DNA of 64,000 bases. Source: Acidobacteriota bacterium. GTDB taxonomy: Bacteria; Acidobacteriota; Blastocatellia; Pyrinomonadales; Pyrinomonadaceae. Under the pieces are notes generated by a model. That model saw only the letters and a program-made list of their open reading frames with translations. It did no database searches and had not been told where the DNA came from. The translations under genes were made by a program, and so were the position numbers. The stretch covers positions 124,001 to 188,000 of the forward strand of contig JAEWFC010000015.1 in the NCBI GenBank assembly GCA_023389035.1, given 5' to 3'. Positions 62,535 to 64,000 of the stretch are shown piece after piece (position 1 is the first letter of the stretch; each line of letters starts with the position of its first letter).

Positions 62535-64000
62535 ATGTCCTATCAGGTGATCGCCCGCAAATGGAGGCCCCAGACCTTTGAAGAAGTAACGGGTCAGGAG
62601 CATATCACGCAGACGCTGCGTAATGCACTGGAGTACGACCGCCTGCATCACGCCTATCTTTTTTCGGGTGCACGCGGCGTCGGGAAAACGACGTCTGCGC
62701 GCCTGCTTGCGAAAGCTCTTAATTGTCACAAAACAACCGACAAGCCGAACCTTACGCCGTGCCGCACGACTGACGCGGACGCATGTGCGTCGTGTGTTGA
62801 GATATCGGAAAGCCGGTCGATGGACGTTCTGGAGATCGACGCCGCCTCACACACAGGGATCGATGACGTTCGCGACACGATCATCGAGAACATCAACGTA
62901 AACCCGGCGCGCGATCGTTACAGGGTCTTTATCATCGACGAGGTCCATCAGCTATCGAAGCCTGCGTTCAACGCTCTGCTGAAAACGCTCGAGGAGCCGC
63001 CGGCGAAAGTTGTCTTTATAATGGCGACGACCGAGCACCACAAGGTGCCGGAAACTATCGCATCGCGGTGTCAGGAATTTGAGTTTCGCACGATCCCGAT
63101 CGCAAAGATCTTTGACCGACTGAGGCTGATCGCCGATGCGGAAAAGGTCAACGTCGATGACGACGCGCTTCGCGAGATCGCACGGTCGGGCGAAGGCTCG
63201 ATGCGCGACGCGCAATCGAACTTTGATCAGGTGATCAGCTTTTCAGGCGAGCATATCACGGTCGCGGATGTGACCTCGGCTCTCGGAATGGCAAGCGTCG
63301 ACATGCTGACGCGTGCCGTCTCGGCGGTCGCGGAAAAGCAGTCGCTGGCAATGCTCGAGATCGTCGCCGACCTGGTCTCGCGCGGCCAGGACCTGAGGAA
63401 TTTTTGCCGCGACCTCATGGCTGTCATCCGTGATATTTCGGTATATAAGATCGGCGAAGATGCCGAACTCGTGTCCGATTCACCGATCACACCTGACGTT
63501 CTCAAAAGCCTCGGAGGTCCTTTCTCGATCTCAGATCTTGTGAGGTTCTACAACTCGCTCGCCGATACGGAATCGCGCCTGAAAGACGCCACGCAAACGC
63601 GTTACACGCTTGAGATCGGGCTGGTAAAGCTCGTTGAGATGCGACGCCTTGCACCGATCGAGAGCATCATCGAAAGGCTCGCCGCACTTGCCGGCGAACC
63701 GGCTGCCGTGCCGCCGCAGCCCACACAAAAGGCGTCGGCCGCACCGTCAGCTTCGGTGCCGGCGGAACCTGCACCGTCGGCACCGACCCGATCAGCCGCA
63801 CCTGCTGAGCCGGAAAAAAAAACTTTAATTTCTGAACCGCCTGCCGCGGCGCAGCCGCCCGCTGATCCGAACGACGGTTGGCAGGAACGCGACCTTTCCG
63901 ATCTGGAACCGCCGGAGGAGCAGTTTGACCTGCCCGACGAGGTCACCGCAGCCGCGGCGGATCAGGCTGCGGAGCCTGCGAAATGGCCTTCCATCGATCT
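62535..64000 (+). CDS. dnaX: DNA polymerase III subunit gamma/tau (3' end beyond window)
   Basis: At least 488 codons; the frame is still open at the window edge. Clamp-loader ATPase. Starts MSYQVIARKWRPQTFEEVTG; an in-frame ATG two codons earlier (62529) is possible. Walker A GARGVGKTTSARLLAK near 43-58, four cysteines of the zinc module (NCHKT ... CRTT ... CASC), FIIDEVHQLSKPAFNALLKT near 137, and ASRCQEFEF as sensor. From about residue 390 the protein becomes Pro/Ala-rich, as tau linkers do. A run of nine A at codons 427-430 is a likely slippage site. Confidence 0.96.
   Translation, partial: MSYQVIARKWRPQTFEEVTGQEHITQTLRNALEYDRLHHAYLFSGARGVGKTTSARLLAKALNCHKTTDKPNLTPCRTTDADACASCVEISESRSMDVLEIDAASHTGIDDVRDTIIENINVNPARDRYRVFIIDEVHQLSKPAFNALLKTLEEPPAKVVFIMATTEHHKVPETIASRCQEFEFRTIPIAKIFDRLRLIADAEKVNVDDDALREIARSGEGSMRDAQSNFDQVISFSGEHITVADVTSALGMASVDMLTRAVSAVAEKQSLAMLEIVADLVSRGQDLRNFCRDLMAVIRDISVYKIGEDAELVSDSPITPDVLKSLGGPFSISDLVRFYNSLADTESRLKDATQTRYTLEIGLVKLVEMRRLAPIESIIERLAALAGEPAAVPPQPTQKASAAPSASVPAEPAPSAPTRSAAPAEPEKKTLISEPPAAAQPPADPNDGWQERDLSDLEPPEEQFDLPDEVTAAAADQAAEPAKWPSID
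63814..63822 (+). other. A9 slippery run in dnaX, candidate programmed slippage site
   Basis: Nine consecutive A cover codons 427 (GAA), 428-429 (AAA AAA) and the first base of 430 (ACT). Gain of one A, or a -1 ribosomal shift, gives N-F-N-F then TGA (63833-63835); loss of one A, or +1, gives L then TAA (63826-63828). Both yield a protein of 430-433 residues. Confidence 0.8.

Overview
The window reads as one chromosomal segment of an Acidobacteriota bacterium, most likely class Blastocatellia (Pyrinomonadaceae-like). The basis is a secreted VWA protein of the acidobacterial type, a CHRD/FG-GAP secreted protein, a fused homocysteine methyltransferase/MTHFR, and a diderm-style set of lipoproteins, a lytic transglycosylase and a predicted outer-membrane barrel. 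This placement comes from gene content only; there is no rRNA in the window. Genes are densely packed, with many 4-bp ATGA start/stop overlaps.

Layout. 0-5.9 kb: a Leloir pair galT-galK converges on a reverse-strand set encoding a receiver-like protein, a GH43 enzyme and a GH1-like enzyme. 5.94-10.61 kb: a small integrative element sits in tRNA-Arg(CCT). It has a tyrosine integrase, an excisionase-like HTH protein, a replication protein of the filamentous-phage gene II (CRI) type and three unknown cargo genes, bounded by a 58-bp direct repeat and twin GTGTAAC boxes near each end. 10.6-18.8 kb: hemQ-like-acyP-apt, a CHRD/FG-GAP secreted protein, a predicted barrel, then TPR-98aa-thiE-thiD. 19-26.4 kb: sugar-nucleotidyltransferase-mutM, a SAM-II riboswitch controlling the methionine/folate fusion gene, a VWA protein and a B12/radical-SAM protein. 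26.4-32.4 kb: glmM-aroB-small protein, a lytic transglycosylase, a CYTH-like protein, a lipoprotein and a 21-bp tandem array.

32.4-41.7 kb: acyl-CoA dehydrogenase, M24 peptidase-moeA-moaC, M50 protease-102aa-HprK-like and uvrA. 41.7-49.4 kb: a DUF2695 protein, an MFS transporter, two polytopic membrane proteins, a secreted unknown and an AlbA/HATPase regulator. 49.4-55.6 kb: folK-panB-panC, a cysteine-less thioredoxin-fold protein, maf, and dciA-gatC-lipoprotein-gatA. 55.6-62.3 kb: GGDEF-EAL, an S9 oligopeptidase, a secreted kinase-like protein and citrate synthase. 62.5 kb to the end: dnaX, incomplete at the window edge.

The strongest non-gene signals are: (1) a run of nine A in dnaX at codons 427-430 where a slip in either direction ends the protein within four codons, giving a gamma-sized product; (2) a SAM-II riboswitch with a promoter and an intrinsic terminator ahead of the methionine-synthesis fusion gene; (3) the tRNA-Arg mini-element with its CRI replication protein and symmetric arm sites; (4) nine 21-bp repeats carrying a near-palindromic box. 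Families were assigned by eye from motifs. No database search was run.
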